Positions 55,780 to 64,000 of a stretch of 64,000 bases of DNA are shown piece by piece. Every line of letters begins with the position of its first letter. Position 1 is the first letter of the stretch. The position numbers and the translations under genes are program-made. This stretch comes from Rheinheimera nanhaiensis E407-8. Its GTDB lineage: Bacteria > Pseudomonadota > Gammaproteobacteria > Enterobacterales > Alteromonadaceae. The notes under the pieces were generated by a model. That model was not told where the DNA came from, ran no database searches, and saw only the letters and a list, made by a program, of their open reading frames with translations. The DNA is taken from NCBI RefSeq assembly GCF_000296695.1, contig NZ_BAFK01000003.1, positions 62,001-126,000 of the forward strand, read 5' to 3'.

Positions 55780-57696
55780 GTGGTAAAACAGAAAGTACTA
55801 CTAGGCTTGTCAATCAGCAGTGTACTGCTGCTGGGCGGCTGTGTATCTGAACAAACCTATGTTGGCACCGACCGGCCGGTGGCCAGTCGCAACTTTGATA
55901 ATATAGAAGCGGCCCGCACCCGTATTTCGCTGGGGTTAAATTACCTGCGCCGTGGCGATAGCTCGCAAGCGAAATATAATCTTGAACGGGCGCGCAGCTT
56001 TGCGCCCAATTCGGCCGAAGTATACAGCGCTCTGGCTTACTACTATCAGATGGTCGGTGAGAACAAACAGGCAGAAAATTACTTTCGTGAAGCCATCAGT
56101 AAAGACGCTAACTACGCTGATGCTTATAACAACTACGGCGCTTTTTTATGCCAGATTGAGCGGTATGAGGAGGCCGAGCAGTTACTGCTAAAAGCCATTA
56201 GCCGGCCAGGCTATATCCGCGTAGCCGAAAGCTATGAAAATCTGGCACTGTGTCAGCTGCAGCAAAATAATTTTACCAAAGCCAAAACTTATCTGGACAA
56301 CTCTACCAGCCACAACAGCACCCGTATTACCTCGTTAACGCTGTCGGCGGGTTTATCTTACGCTATGGGCGATAACCGCGCGGCGAAGGCACTACTGGAT
56401 CGTATTCAGCGGCTGGGCCGGGTATCGGCCCGCACTGTGTTGTTAAGCTATTTAATTGCCGATAAAAATGGCGATCAGGAAACCCTGCGTAACGCCGAGC
56501 AGTTGTTGCTGACCTTATACACTGATACGCCCGAAGCGCGGCTATTGCTGCAGCAAAAGCTGCAAGACAGCGAGTTTGAGCAACTGCGTGAGCGTTACAA
56601 AGACAGTTTGATGGCCAATATTGTTATACCGGATGAGACTGCAGCGAAACCTGAGTTGCCAGCACAGCCAACTGCCAACCCGAAGCTGAAAATTGTTAAA
56701 CGTAAAACAACAGAAGACACCACTGCGACGGCTAACGCCAGCCCGACTAAGCGCCGGGGTAGTACTACTGCACCAGCCAGCACTGCGGCCGCGCTGCCGG
56801 TGGTAACGGCACCGAACGCTGTGGTCAGCCAGGCAGCTGCTGTGCAGGCACTGCCAACCGAAACTGAGCTGTTAGCTGAGGCCAAAGCGCTGGCTGCCCA
56901 GCAGGAAGAAGCCGCACGCCAGCAGGCGCAAGCCCAGCAGGAACAACTCGCCCAGCAGAAAGCGCTGGCGCAACAGGAACAGCTAGCCCAGCAAGAACAA
57001 GCAGCGCAGCAAGAGCAAGCAGCCCAGCCAGAGCAAGCAACCCAGCAGGTTGAGCCAACGCCTGAGGTGACAGCTGCGCAGACGCAAACACCGGCAGAAC
57101 CGGAAGTATCCGCTACAGCGACCTCTGAGCCTGAAACCATAGCAGAAACGCCAGCTGAAACAGCAGCTGAATTGTCAGCACAGCCGCCAGCACCACGGCA
57201 AAGTGAAATCACCGACACCAGTGCTGCGCCTGAAGCGACAGTCGTTGCTGCAACAACAGTGCAGCCGGAAGTCACCGCTGAGCCGGCAGCTATATCGGCC
57301 AATGCTGACACTGATATTCCCTTTCATATCGTGCAGCAGTCTGAGTCGCTGTATGCGATTTCGGTCAAGCATAATATCCGTCTGCAACGCCTAATGCAGT
57401 GGAACCAGCTGACACCGGATTCAGTGATTAAAACCGGTCAGAAAATCTGGTTAGCTGAAGTGTCAGACGAGCAGCTAAAGCAGCCAGTCAGTGCGCCGGC
57501 TTTGCCTGCGCGTGAACAAGCTACACCAGAGCAGCCGTACCATACGGTGGCTGAAGGGGAGACGATGTTCGGTATTTCATATCGTTACAATGTGCGCCTA
57601 AGCAGCTTTATGCAGTGGAATAATCTCACTGAACAAAGCACGTTAAAAGTTGGCCAGCAAGTCGTGGTGGTTGACCCGGCCAGTGTAGAGCCATGA
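55780..57696 (+). CDS. pilW: PilW/PilF-like TPR lipoprotein with C-terminal tandem LysM domains
   Basis: The 638-residue protein starts at GTG and has a lipoprotein signal (LLLGGC). Residues about 40-260 are TPR repeats matching PilF/PilW (ARTRISLGLNYLRRGDSSQAKYNLERA, YNNYGAFLCQIERYEEAEQLLLKAI), which pilot the type IV pilus secretin PilQ. Family members usually stop near 250 residues. Here a Pro/Ala linker, a Gln/Ala/Glu-rich low-complexity stretch (about residues 370-430) and two LysM domains (about 514-560 FHIVQQSESLYAISVKHNI..., and 587-633 YHTVAEGETMFGISYRYNV...) follow, suggesting peptidoglycan binding. The gene position between rlmN and rodZ is the pilW position. Confidence 0.85.
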   Translation: MVKQKVLLGLSISSVLLLGGCVSEQTYVGTDRPVASRNFDNIEAARTRISLGLNYLRRGDSSQAKYNLERARSFAPNSAEVYSALAYYYQMVGENKQAENYFREAISKDANYADAYNNYGAFLCQIERYEEAEQLLLKAISRPGYIRVAESYENLALCQLQQNNFTKAKTYLDNSTSHNSTRITSLTLSAGLSYAMGDNRAAKALLDRIQRLGRVSARTVLLSYLIADKNGDQETLRNAEQLLLTLYTDTPEARLLLQQKLQDSEFEQLRERYKDSLMANIVIPDETAAKPELPAQPTANPKLKIVKRKTTEDTTATANASPTKRRGSTTAPASTAAALPVVTAPNAVVSQAAAVQALPTETELLAEAKALAAQQEEAARQQAQAQQEQLAQQKALAQQEQLAQQEQAAQQEQAAQPEQATQQVEPTPEVTAAQTQTPAEPEVSATATSEPETIAETPAETAAELSAQPPAPRQSEITDTSAAPEATVVAATTVQPEVTAEPAAISANADTDIPFHIVQQSESLYAISVKHNIRLQRLMQWNQLTPDSVIKTGQKIWLAEVSDEQLKQPVSAPALPAREQATPEQPYHTVAEGETMFGISYRYNVRLSSFMQWNNLTEQSTLKVGQQVVVVDPASVEP

Positions 57697-58652
57697 GCCA
57701 ACAGCAGACTGAACAAGTAACCGCCGGCCAATTACTGCGTGCGGCCCGCGAGCAACGTAAACTGAGCCAGCAACAGGTAGCGCTGCAGCTTAACCTGCGC
57801 CCGGACATTATTGCTAAGCTGGAGCAGGATCAGCTGGACGGCACCTTAGAAACCTTTGCCCGTGGTTATGTGCGCGCTTATGGCCGCTTGTTAAAACTGC
57901 CTGAAGCAGAGCTGATGGCGGCCTTTGGCCGCCATACCGGGCTGGAACAAAGCCACGCTAAACCGATGCGGACTTTCTCTAACCGCACCGCACGCCAGGC
58001 CACCGAAAACCGTTTTATGTGGCTTACCTACGCCATTATCGCCCTGCTGCTGGTATTGCTGTTTATCTGGTGGTGGCAAAGCGGCAGCATGATGAACCGC
58101 CAAGCCGCAGTACCAGCGCCAACGGAGTCGGCGGCTCAGACACCTGCACAGGCCACTGATGCGGCAGAGCAAGCTGCAACTGACGGGCAGACAAACCCGG
58201 GCGCCACACTGTCAGAGCCAGCTGCTGGCAGTTTAACTACTGAAAATCCGGTCGACAGTACTGTACCGAACCTGAGCGAACCGGTGGCGACCGATACGCT
58301 GGTCGCGTCTGCTCCCGAGCAGCTAAGCAGTGAGCTGGAGCAGCTAATGCCGACCGTCAACGATGAGGCGGCCAGCGCCGCAGCCTCCACCGTGGTAGCG
58401 GACGGGTTGGCGCAGCTGGAAATGCGTTTTAGCGAGAACTGCTGGGTTGACGTGGTAGATGCCACTGGCAGCCGGGTAGCCTTTGGTACCAAGCAAGCCG
58501 GCTATATTATGCAATTAAGCGGCGTCGCCCCTTTTACCATCACCCTGGGTAATCCCAGTGTGGTAACTATTAATTTAAACCAGCAAGCCGTTGATATGGC
58601 AGCCTTTCCTGCCGGTCGCGTAGCAAAATTCACCCTTCCCGAGCAAGAATAA
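57693..58652 (+). CDS. rodZ: Cytoskeleton protein RodZ
   Basis: RodZ links MreB to the elongation machinery. The 319-residue protein has an N-terminal HTH_25 domain ([35 protein letters not shown]...[15 protein letters not shown]), one membrane helix near residues 111-131, a Thr/Pro/Ala-rich periplasmic linker and a C-terminal beta domain ([24 protein letters not shown]). It overlaps the pilW stop by four bases and ends two bases before ispG. Confidence 0.92.
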   Translation: MSQQQTEQVTAGQLLRAAREQRKLSQQQVALQLNLRPDIIAKLEQDQLDGTLETFARGYVRAYGRLLKLPEAELMAAFGRHTGLEQSHAKPMRTFSNRTARQATENRFMWLTYAIIALLLVLLFIWWWQSGSMMNRQAAVPAPTESAAQTPAQATDAAEQAATDGQTNPGATLSEPAAGSLTTENPVDSTVPNLSEPVATDTLVASAPEQLSSELEQLMPTVNDEAASAAASTVVADGLAQLEMRFSENCWVDVVDATGSRVAFGTKQAGYIMQLSGVAPFTITLGNPSVVTINLNQQAVDMAAFPAGRVAKFTLPEQE

Positions 58653-58654
58653 GC

Positions 58655-59758
58655 ATGTTTGCAGACAGTCCGATTAAACGCCGTAAAAGCACACAAATTC
58701 ATGTAGGTTCTGTACCTGTAGGCGGTGATGCGCCTATCGCAGTACAATCGATGACCAACACCCTGACCACCGATGTCGCTGCTACGGTGGCGCAAATTAA
58801 TGCCATCGCAAAAGCCGGTGCTGACATAGTGCGGGTGTCGGTGCCAACAATGGAAGCAGCCGAAGCCTTTAAGCTGATTAAGCAGCAGTCGCCGGTGCCG
58901 TTGGTGGCTGATATTCATTTTGATTACCGTATCGCACTGAAAGTAGCCGAATATGGCGTGGATTGTTTGCGGATTAACCCGGGTAATATCGGCCGCGAAG
59001 ATCGCATCCGTGCCGTGGTAGATTGCGCCCGCGACCATAATATTCCCATTCGTATCGGTGTTAATGGCGGCTCTTTAGAAGCGGATATTCAGGAAAAATA
59101 CCGCGAGCCGACACCCGAAGCGCTGGTTGAATCGGCTATGCGGCATGTGGACATACTGGACAGGCTTAACTTTGATCAGTTTAAAGTCAGTGTAAAAGCC
59201 TCAGATGTGTTTTTAGCCGTTGGCGCCTATCGCTTACTGGCCAAACAAATTGTGCAGCCGCTGCATTTAGGTATTACCGAAGCCGGTGGTGCCCGCGCCG
59301 GTGCAGTAAAATCAGCCATTGGCCTGGGTATGCTGCTGGCCGAAGGTATCGGTGATACGCTGCGGATTTCGCTGGCGGCCGATCCGGTAGAAGAAGTTAA
59401 AGTCGCCTTTGATATTTTAAAGTCGCTGCGCATTCGCTCACGCGGCATTAACTTTATTGCCTGCCCCAGCTGTTCCCGGCAGGAGTTTGATGTAATTAAA
59501 ACCATGAACCAGTTAGAGCAGCAACTGGAAGATGTCACCGAGCCATTAACAGTGTCGGTGATTGGCTGTGTGGTGAACGGGCCGGGCGAAGCGTTGGTAT
59601 CGGATCTGGGTGTGGCCGGTGCCAACAAAAAAAGCGGTTTTTACATTAATGGCCAGCGGCAAAAGCTGCGGCTGGATAATGAGCAAATCGCTACCCAGTT
59701 AGAGCAGCAGGTCCGCAGCTATCTGGCGCAGCAAATCGCGGTGCGTAAGGTCGATTAA
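58655..59758 (+). CDS. ispG: 4-hydroxy-3-methylbut-2-enyl diphosphate synthase IspG
   Basis: IspG is the [4Fe-4S] enzyme of the MEP isoprenoid pathway, which supplies undecaprenyl phosphate for MraY. The 367-residue protein has [25 protein letters not shown] and the cluster cysteines Cys270, Cys273 (ACPSCSRQ) and Cys305 ([11 protein letters not shown]). Confidence 0.96.
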   Translation: MFADSPIKRRKSTQIHVGSVPVGGDAPIAVQSMTNTLTTDVAATVAQINAIAKAGADIVRVSVPTMEAAEAFKLIKQQSPVPLVADIHFDYRIALKVAEYGVDCLRINPGNIGREDRIRAVVDCARDHNIPIRIGVNGGSLEADIQEKYREPTPEALVESAMRHVDILDRLNFDQFKVSVKASDVFLAVGAYRLLAKQIVQPLHLGITEAGGARAGAVKSAIGLGMLLAEGIGDTLRISLAADPVEEVKVAFDILKSLRIRSRGINFIACPSCSRQEFDVIKTMNQLEQQLEDVTEPLTVSVIGCVVNGPGEALVSDLGVAGANKKSGFYINGQRQKLRLDNEQIATQLEQQVRSYLAQQIAVRKVD

Positions 59759-59771
59759 GCCGGTAACAGGC

Positions 59772-59800
59772 TTGGTGTTTGCCGTGGTTGCGCCTATAAT
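59772..59800 (+). promoter_or_regulatory. Candidate promoter of hisS
   Basis: A perfect TATAAT (59795-59800) lies 17 bases after TTGGTG (59772-59777) in the 81-base ispG-hisS gap, followed by a GC-rich discriminator (CGCGGC). It suggests hisS and downstream genes have their own start. Confidence 0.6.
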
Positions 59801-59839
59801 CGCGGCAGTTTTTTAATTTAACCCGATGGAAGATTCATT

Positions 59840-61105
59840 TTGTCGAAACAAATTCAGGCCATTCGCGGCATGAACGACTGCCTGCCGCAGGACACACCGG
59901 CCTGGCAGTATGTCGAGCAGATCCTGCGCAATACCGTTGCCAGCTATGGATACAGTGAAATCCGCTTTCCGATAGTGGAAATGACCGAGCTGTTTAAGCG
60001 CTCTATTGGTGAAGTGACCGACATCGTCGAAAAAGAGATGTATACCTTTAACGACCGCAACGGCGATAGCTTAACGTTGCGCCCTGAAGGCACCGCCTGC
60101 TGCGTGCGTGCTGGCAATGAGCACGGCTTATTGTATAACCAGGAGCAGCGGCTGTGGTACACCGGGCCGATGTTTCGCCACGAACGGCCGCAAAAAGGCC
60201 GCTACCGGCAGTTTCATCAGTTTGGTTTAGAAGCCTTTGGTATGGCCTCGGCCGATATCGATGCTGAAGTGATTATCCTGTCAGCCCGGCTGTGGCAACA
60301 GCTGGGGCTTACGCCTTATGTGAAACTGGAGCTGAATTCGTTAGGCTCCAGCGCGTCGCGCGCGGCCTATCGTGAGGCATTAGTCAGCTATCTGGAGCAG
60401 CATAAAGCCCTACTGGATGAAGACAGCCTGCGCCGTATGTACAGCAACCCGCTGCGGGTGCTGGACAGCAAAAACCCGGCTTTGGCCGATGTGCTGGCCG
60501 CAGCGCCGCAGCTGGCTGACTATCTGGACGAGGAATCCAAAGCCCATTTTACCCGCTTACAGCAGCTGTTAAGCCGCGCAGGCATTGCCTTTAGCCTGAA
60601 CCCGCGTCTGGTACGCGGGCTGGATTATTACAACAAAACCGTATTTGAGTGGGTAACCACTGAATTGGGCGCCCAGGGTACAGTGTGTGCCGGTGGCCGT
60701 TATGATGGTTTAGTGGAGCAGTTAGGCGGTAAAGCAACGCCGGCAGTGGGGTTTGCCCTGGGGCTGGAGCGGCTGGTATTGTTGCTGCAAAGCCTGAATT
60801 TACTGCCACAGCTAGCAGCAACCGCCGACATTTACCTGATGGCATTGGGGGATGCGGCGGAACTTGCGGCGTTAACTGTTGCCGAACAGCTGCGCAGCGC
60901 CTTGCCGGGTAAACGTATTATGACGCACTGTGGCGGCGGCAATTTAAAGAAACAATTAAAACGGGCAGATAAGTCTGGCGCGGCCATTGGCCTGATCCTG
61001 GGCGAAGATGAGCTGGCGCGCGGCGAAATAACCTTAAAATGGTTGCGTGACGATAAGCCGCAGCAAACTTTACTAATCACAGATGTAGCGGCAGTGCTGG
61101 CATAA
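59840..61105 (+). CDS. hisS: Histidyl-tRNA synthetase
   Basis: HisRS charges tRNA-His. The 421-residue class II synthetase shows [14 protein letters not shown], motif 1 region [19 protein letters not shown], motif 2 [21 protein letters not shown], the His-specific [15 protein letters not shown] and motif 3 [16 protein letters not shown]. The start codon is TTG, preceded by GGAAGA six bases away; the nearest ATG (59826) is out of frame, so the rare start looks real. Confidence 0.95.
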   Translation: MSKQIQAIRGMNDCLPQDTPAWQYVEQILRNTVASYGYSEIRFPIVEMTELFKRSIGEVTDIVEKEMYTFNDRNGDSLTLRPEGTACCVRAGNEHGLLYNQEQRLWYTGPMFRHERPQKGRYRQFHQFGLEAFGMASADIDAEVIILSARLWQQLGLTPYVKLELNSLGSSASRAAYREALVSYLEQHKALLDEDSLRRMYSNPLRVLDSKNPALADVLAAAPQLADYLDEESKAHFTRLQQLLSRAGIAFSLNPRLVRGLDYYNKTVFEWVTTELGAQGTVCAGGRYDGLVEQLGGKATPAVGFALGLERLVLLLQSLNLLPQLAATADIYLMALGDAAELAALTVAEQLRSALPGKRIMTHCGGGNLKKQLKRADKSGAAIGLILGEDELARGEITLKWLRDDKPQQTLLITDVAAVLA

Positions 61106-61142
61106 TGCTGACAGCGCACTGAGCTAGAAACGGAGTAACGCA

Positions 61143-61775
61143 GTGGAAATTTACAGCAGCGAAGAGCAACAAGTTGAAGCGATAAAACGGTTTTGGCAGG
61201 AATACGGCAAAGCCATCCTTGGCGGTGCGGTACTGGGTTTAGCCGCTTTGTACGGTTTTCGCTTCTATCAGGCCGATCAGCGTGAAGCAGCTGAGGCAGC
61301 CTCAAGTAAGTTCAGCCAGTTGGTTGAGCAGCGTGACGCTAGCGCCAGTGAAGACTGGTTAGCCCAGGCGCAGGGTTTTATCGACGGCAGCAAAGCCGAT
61401 AATTATGCCGTGCTGGCGGCATTGTTGGCAGCCAAGGATGCCGTAGCCCTGCAGCAGTTTGATAAGGCCGCTGCGCAGTTAAACTGGGTGCTGGCTAATA
61501 CCAAGCAGCCGGAGCTGTTGGCGGTAACGCAGCTGCGCTTAGCGCGGCTGCAGCGTGAGCAGGGCCAACTGGATGCAGCCTTAGCGACCTTAGCTAAGCC
61601 GGTGCCAGAGAGTTTTGCTGCTATGCAAGCCGAGCTTAAAGGCGATGTGCTGGTACAGGCAGAGCGTTTAGCCGAAGCTAAAACTGCCTATCAGCAAGCG
61701 CTAAGCAGCGCCGGTCAGAACACGCAGTTGTTACAGATTAAACTGGATGAGCTGGCGCACGTCACTGCAGCATAA
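61143..61775 (+). CDS. yfgM: YfgM family protein (SecYEG-associated, TPR-like)
   Basis: YfgM is a single-span inner-membrane protein that joins PpiD at SecYEG in E. coli. The 210-residue protein starts at GTG with GGAG upstream. It has the N-terminal EIYSSEEQQVEAIKRFWQEYGK signature, a membrane helix at about residues 24-41 (AILGGAVLGLAALYGFRF) and a periplasmic TPR-like part (LLQIKLDELAHV at the end). It follows hisS and is 10 bases before bamB. Confidence 0.9.
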   Translation: MEIYSSEEQQVEAIKRFWQEYGKAILGGAVLGLAALYGFRFYQADQREAAEAASSKFSQLVEQRDASASEDWLAQAQGFIDGSKADNYAVLAALLAAKDAVALQQFDKAAAQLNWVLANTKQPELLAVTQLRLARLQREQGQLDAALATLAKPVPESFAAMQAELKGDVLVQAERLAEAKTAYQQALSSAGQNTQLLQIKLDELAHVTAA

Positions 61776-61785
61776 CGAGGTAAGC

Positions 61786-62967
61786 GTGAAATTACAGCTT
61801 AAACAAGCATTATTACTGGCGGCCCTGGTACTGGCGGGCTGCTCCAGTAAAGAAAAGCTGGTGTTACCGCCGGTGACCAATATTATCGACCCGGATAAAG
61901 TGTGGAGCCGCAGCATTGGCTCTGGTGTTGAACATTATGAGTCCAGCCTGACACCGATTATTGTTAAAGACACCGTGTATGCCGCCAGCCGCGAAGGCCT
62001 GGTGGCAGCCTTTGATCTGGCCTCAGGTAAGCGTAAATGGCAATTTGATTTACGCAAACCGGCCGGCAGCTCACTGTGGCAAAGTATCGGCGCAGTGTGG
62101 TCGGGCGATAATGCCCGTATCTCCGGCGGTTTAGCCTTTGGCTTTGATAAACTGTATTTTGGCACCGAGAACGGTGATGTGGTGGCGTTAAGCACCGACG
62201 GCGAGCTGGTTTGGCGGGTAGAAGTACCCGGCGAAGTATTAGCCAGCCCGGCAACCGGCGATGGTCTGGTGGTGGTCGCCACGGGTGCCGGCACCCTGGT
62301 GGCCTTGCACCCGGATAGCGGCGAGCAGCGCTGGAAATTTGAAAGCGAACAGCCCGCCCTGACCTTACGGGGTGTTAGCGAGCCGGTGATCGAAGCGGGT
62401 GGTGTGATTTACGGCTCGGGCAGTGGCCATATTGGCGTATTAATTGCTGAACGCGGCTATCAGGCCTGGGAAGAGCAGGTGGCCGTGCCAATGGGCAGTA
62501 CAGATCTGTCGCGTTTGGTTGACGTAGACGCCAAGCCGATAGTACAGGGGGGCATCGTCTACAGCATTAGCTATAACGGCGCTTTAGTGGCGCAGGAGCT
62601 ACGCAGCGGCCGGCAGATCTGGAAGCGGGATTACGCCAGCTTCCGTAATATGGCCATTCAGGGTGATACCTTGTATCTGGTTGATTCACAAGGCCGTATT
62701 TACGCGATGGATAGCCGCGCCGGTACCGAGCGCTGGTCACAGTTTGGTTTAAACAAACATTACCTGACCGGGCCTACCGTATACAAAAACTACCTGGTGG
62801 TAGGTGATAACAAGGGCAACCTGCACTGGTTAAACCGCGACAACGGCGATTTCGTCGCCCGCCAGAGTATGGACAGTTCAGGTTTTTACACCGAAGCAGT
62901 CAGTAACGGCGACGTGTTACTGGTGCAAAGCCGCAACGGTGAGCTAGTCTTATTACAAACGCCTTAA
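61786..62967 (+). CDS. bamB: Outer membrane assembly lipoprotein BamB
   Basis: BamB is an eight-bladed PQQ-type beta-propeller lipoprotein of the BAM complex that inserts barrel proteins such as the receptors and porins seen in this window. I set the start at the GTG at 61786, with GAGG five bases upstream, giving 393 residues and a lipoprotein signal ending LVLAGC. Propeller repeats include VAAFDLASGKRKWQFDL, LVALHPDSGEQRWKFE and IYAMDSRAGTERWSQF. The in-frame ATG 39 bases earlier lies inside yfgM and would bury the signal peptide. Confidence 0.94.
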   Translation: MKLQLKQALLLAALVLAGCSSKEKLVLPPVTNIIDPDKVWSRSIGSGVEHYESSLTPIIVKDTVYAASREGLVAAFDLASGKRKWQFDLRKPAGSSLWQSIGAVWSGDNARISGGLAFGFDKLYFGTENGDVVALSTDGELVWRVEVPGEVLASPATGDGLVVVATGAGTLVALHPDSGEQRWKFESEQPALTLRGVSEPVIEAGGVIYGSGSGHIGVLIAERGYQAWEEQVAVPMGSTDLSRLVDVDAKPIVQGGIVYSISYNGALVAQELRSGRQIWKRDYASFRNMAIQGDTLYLVDSQGRIYAMDSRAGTERWSQFGLNKHYLTGPTVYKNYLVVGDNKGNLHWLNRDNGDFVARQSMDSSGFYTEAVSNGDVLLVQSRNGELVLLQTP

Positions 62968-62993
62968 TCCGCCCCGGCGGTGCAAGTTTTTTG

Positions 62994-63028
62994 AACAGGC
63001 CTGTAGTGGGCCTGTTTTGTTATTTTTG
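62994..63028 (+). terminator. Terminator between bamB and der
   Basis: AACAGGCC (62994-63001) pairs perfectly with GGCCTGTT (63009-63016) around a seven-base loop and is followed by TTTTGTTATTTTT. It ends 11 bases before the der start, so der must use read-through or an upstream-overlapping promoter. Confidence 0.85.
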
Positions 63029-63039
63029 AGGTGCACCTA

Positions 63040-64000
63040 ATGTTGCCTGTCGTTGCCCTGGTAGGGCGAGCCAATGTCGGTAAGTCGACACTGTTTAACC
63101 GCTTAACGCGCAGCCGTGATGCGCTGGTAGCTGATTTTCCGGGCCTGACCCGTGATCGCAAATACGGCACGGTAAAATATGAAGGCCTGGAGTTTATTGT
63201 GGTGGATACCGGCGGTATTGACGGCAATGAACAGGGCATTGAAGTGGAAATGGCCGAGCAGTCACTCAAGGCGATAGACGAAGCCGATGTGGTGCTGTTT
63301 ATGCTCGACGCCCGGGTTGGCGTGACTGTCGGCGATGAGGCGATAGCGGCCCATATCCGTAAAGTAGAAAAACAAGTGTTTCTGGTGGCAAATAAAACCG
63401 ACGGTTTGGACGCTGACACTGCCATTGCCGACTTTTACAGCCTGGGCCTGGGCGAAGTATACCCAATAGCAGCAGCGCACGGCCGTGGCGTGTCAGCGCT
63501 GTTAAACCGCGCTTTGGTGCCACTGTTAAGCAGTGAACAACAGCAAGCACTCAGTGGCGAATTCGATGATGAAGACGGCCCGGCGCTGGAAACCCTGACC
63601 GAAGAAGAAGCGGCGGCCGAAGCAGCAAGGCTGCGCAACGAACATATTAAGCTGGCCATTGTCGGCCGGCCTAACGTCGGTAAGTCTACGCTGACCAACC
63701 GTATTTTAGGCGAAGAGCGGGTAGTGGTATTTGATATGCCCGGCACCACCCGCGATGCCATTTACATTCCGATGCAGCGCGGCGGCCGTGATTACACCCT
63801 TATTGACACGGCGGGTGTGCGCCGGCGTGGCAAAATTGATGACATGGTCGAGAAGTTCTCGGTAGTAAAAACACTGCAGGCGATTGAAGATGCCAACGTG
63901 GTCATTTTAGTGCTGGACGCCCGGTTGGGTATTTCTGATCAGGATTTAAGCATTTTAGGCTTTGTGCTTAATGCCGGCCGTTCACTGGTTATTGCGGTGA
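63040..64000 (+). CDS. der: Ribosome assembly GTPase Der (EngA), 5' part
   Basis: Der has two tandem GTPase domains and helps mature the 50S subunit. The first 320 residues are in the window. G-domain 1 shows [23 protein letters not shown] and NKTD; its G1 has Ala in place of the usual Pro (GRANVGKS). G-domain 2 shows [24 protein letters not shown] and [11 protein letters not shown]. An acidic linker ([17 protein letters not shown]) joins them. The gene continues past the right edge. Confidence 0.95.
   Translation, partial: MLPVVALVGRANVGKSTLFNRLTRSRDALVADFPGLTRDRKYGTVKYEGLEFIVVDTGGIDGNEQGIEVEMAEQSLKAIDEADVVLFMLDARVGVTVGDEAIAAHIRKVEKQVFLVANKTDGLDADTAIADFYSLGLGEVYPIAAAHGRGVSALLNRALVPLLSSEQQQALSGEFDDEDGPALETLTEEEAAAEAARLRNEHIKLAIVGRPNVGKSTLTNRILGEERVVVFDMPGTTRDAIYIPMQRGGRDYTLIDTAGVRRRGKIDDMVEKFSVVKTLQAIEDANVVILVLDARLGISDQDLSILGFVLNAGRSLVIAV

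Noticed and set aside
56595-57311. Long minus-strand open frame rich in Ala/Ser/Cys
   Set aside because: It is the antisense shadow of the repetitive Gln/Ala linker of the TPR-LysM protein.

Overview
This 64 kb window is chromosomal DNA of a Gram-negative gammaproteobacterium. Gene order resembles Alteromonadales-type marine relatives (Rheinheimera/Alishewanella-like), but that placement is inferred from synteny and protein style, not from a marker-gene comparison. Support comes from the complete mra/dcw cell-division cluster, a meso-DAP-type MurE, LpxC, the iscRSUA-hscBA-fdx operon, the rodZ-ispG-hisS-yfgM-bamB-der block and a large TonB-dependent receptor. Most of the window is core genome. 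No tRNA, rRNA, CRISPR array, insertion sequence or prophage was seen.

Layout. 1-3.1 kb: dolP (partial), diaA, yraN and lpoA on the minus strand, divergent from rsmI. 3.9-4.5 kb: RNase P RNA and terminators. 4.5-10.9 kb: an accessory locus with a TonB-dependent receptor, a secreted NlpC/P60 peptidase, an L-Ala-D/L-Glu-type epimerase and a MurR/RpiR-family regulator. 11.2-27.9 kb: mraZ-rsmH-ftsL-ftsI-murE-murF-mraY-murD-ftsW-murG-murC-ddl-ftsQ-ftsA-ftsZ, nearly all overlapping or within a few bases. 28-32.8 kb: lpxC, dciA (minus), secA, mutT. 32.8-36.8 kb: a variable stretch with a small membrane protein, two AT-rich unrecognised genes, yacG, hsp20, sixA, an outer-membrane barrel and a GGCT-like gene. 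36.8-45.2 kb (minus): purH, fis, dusB, a PRK-like kinase, an ExeM/NucH-type nuclease, purD and an exported methyltransferase-like protein. 45.3-52.3 kb: trmJ, cysE and the isc operon. 52.4-64 kb: a porin-like protein with a small PBP-like partner, ndk, rlmN, a TPR-LysM lipoprotein, rodZ, ispG, hisS, yfgM, bamB and der (partial).

How the genes work together. The large block builds the septum and lipid-linked peptidoglycan precursors; its promoter carries three MraZ-type boxes. Immediately upstream lies a locus whose enzymes are those expected for murein-peptide breakdown. Its MurR-like regulator promoter and the receptor/peptidase intergenic region share a GGAAT...ATTCC-type inverted repeat placed on candidate promoters. 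I propose a TonB-linked murein-peptide scavenging regulon; this is the best candidate for an undescribed system here. Other points of interest are a multi-arm inverted-repeat element between purH and fis, a PilW-like TPR lipoprotein extended with two LysM domains, an operon-like coupling of purD to a secreted nuclease, an FNR/Anr-like box at hsp20, and an AT-rich gene pair with a palindrome across its promoter.
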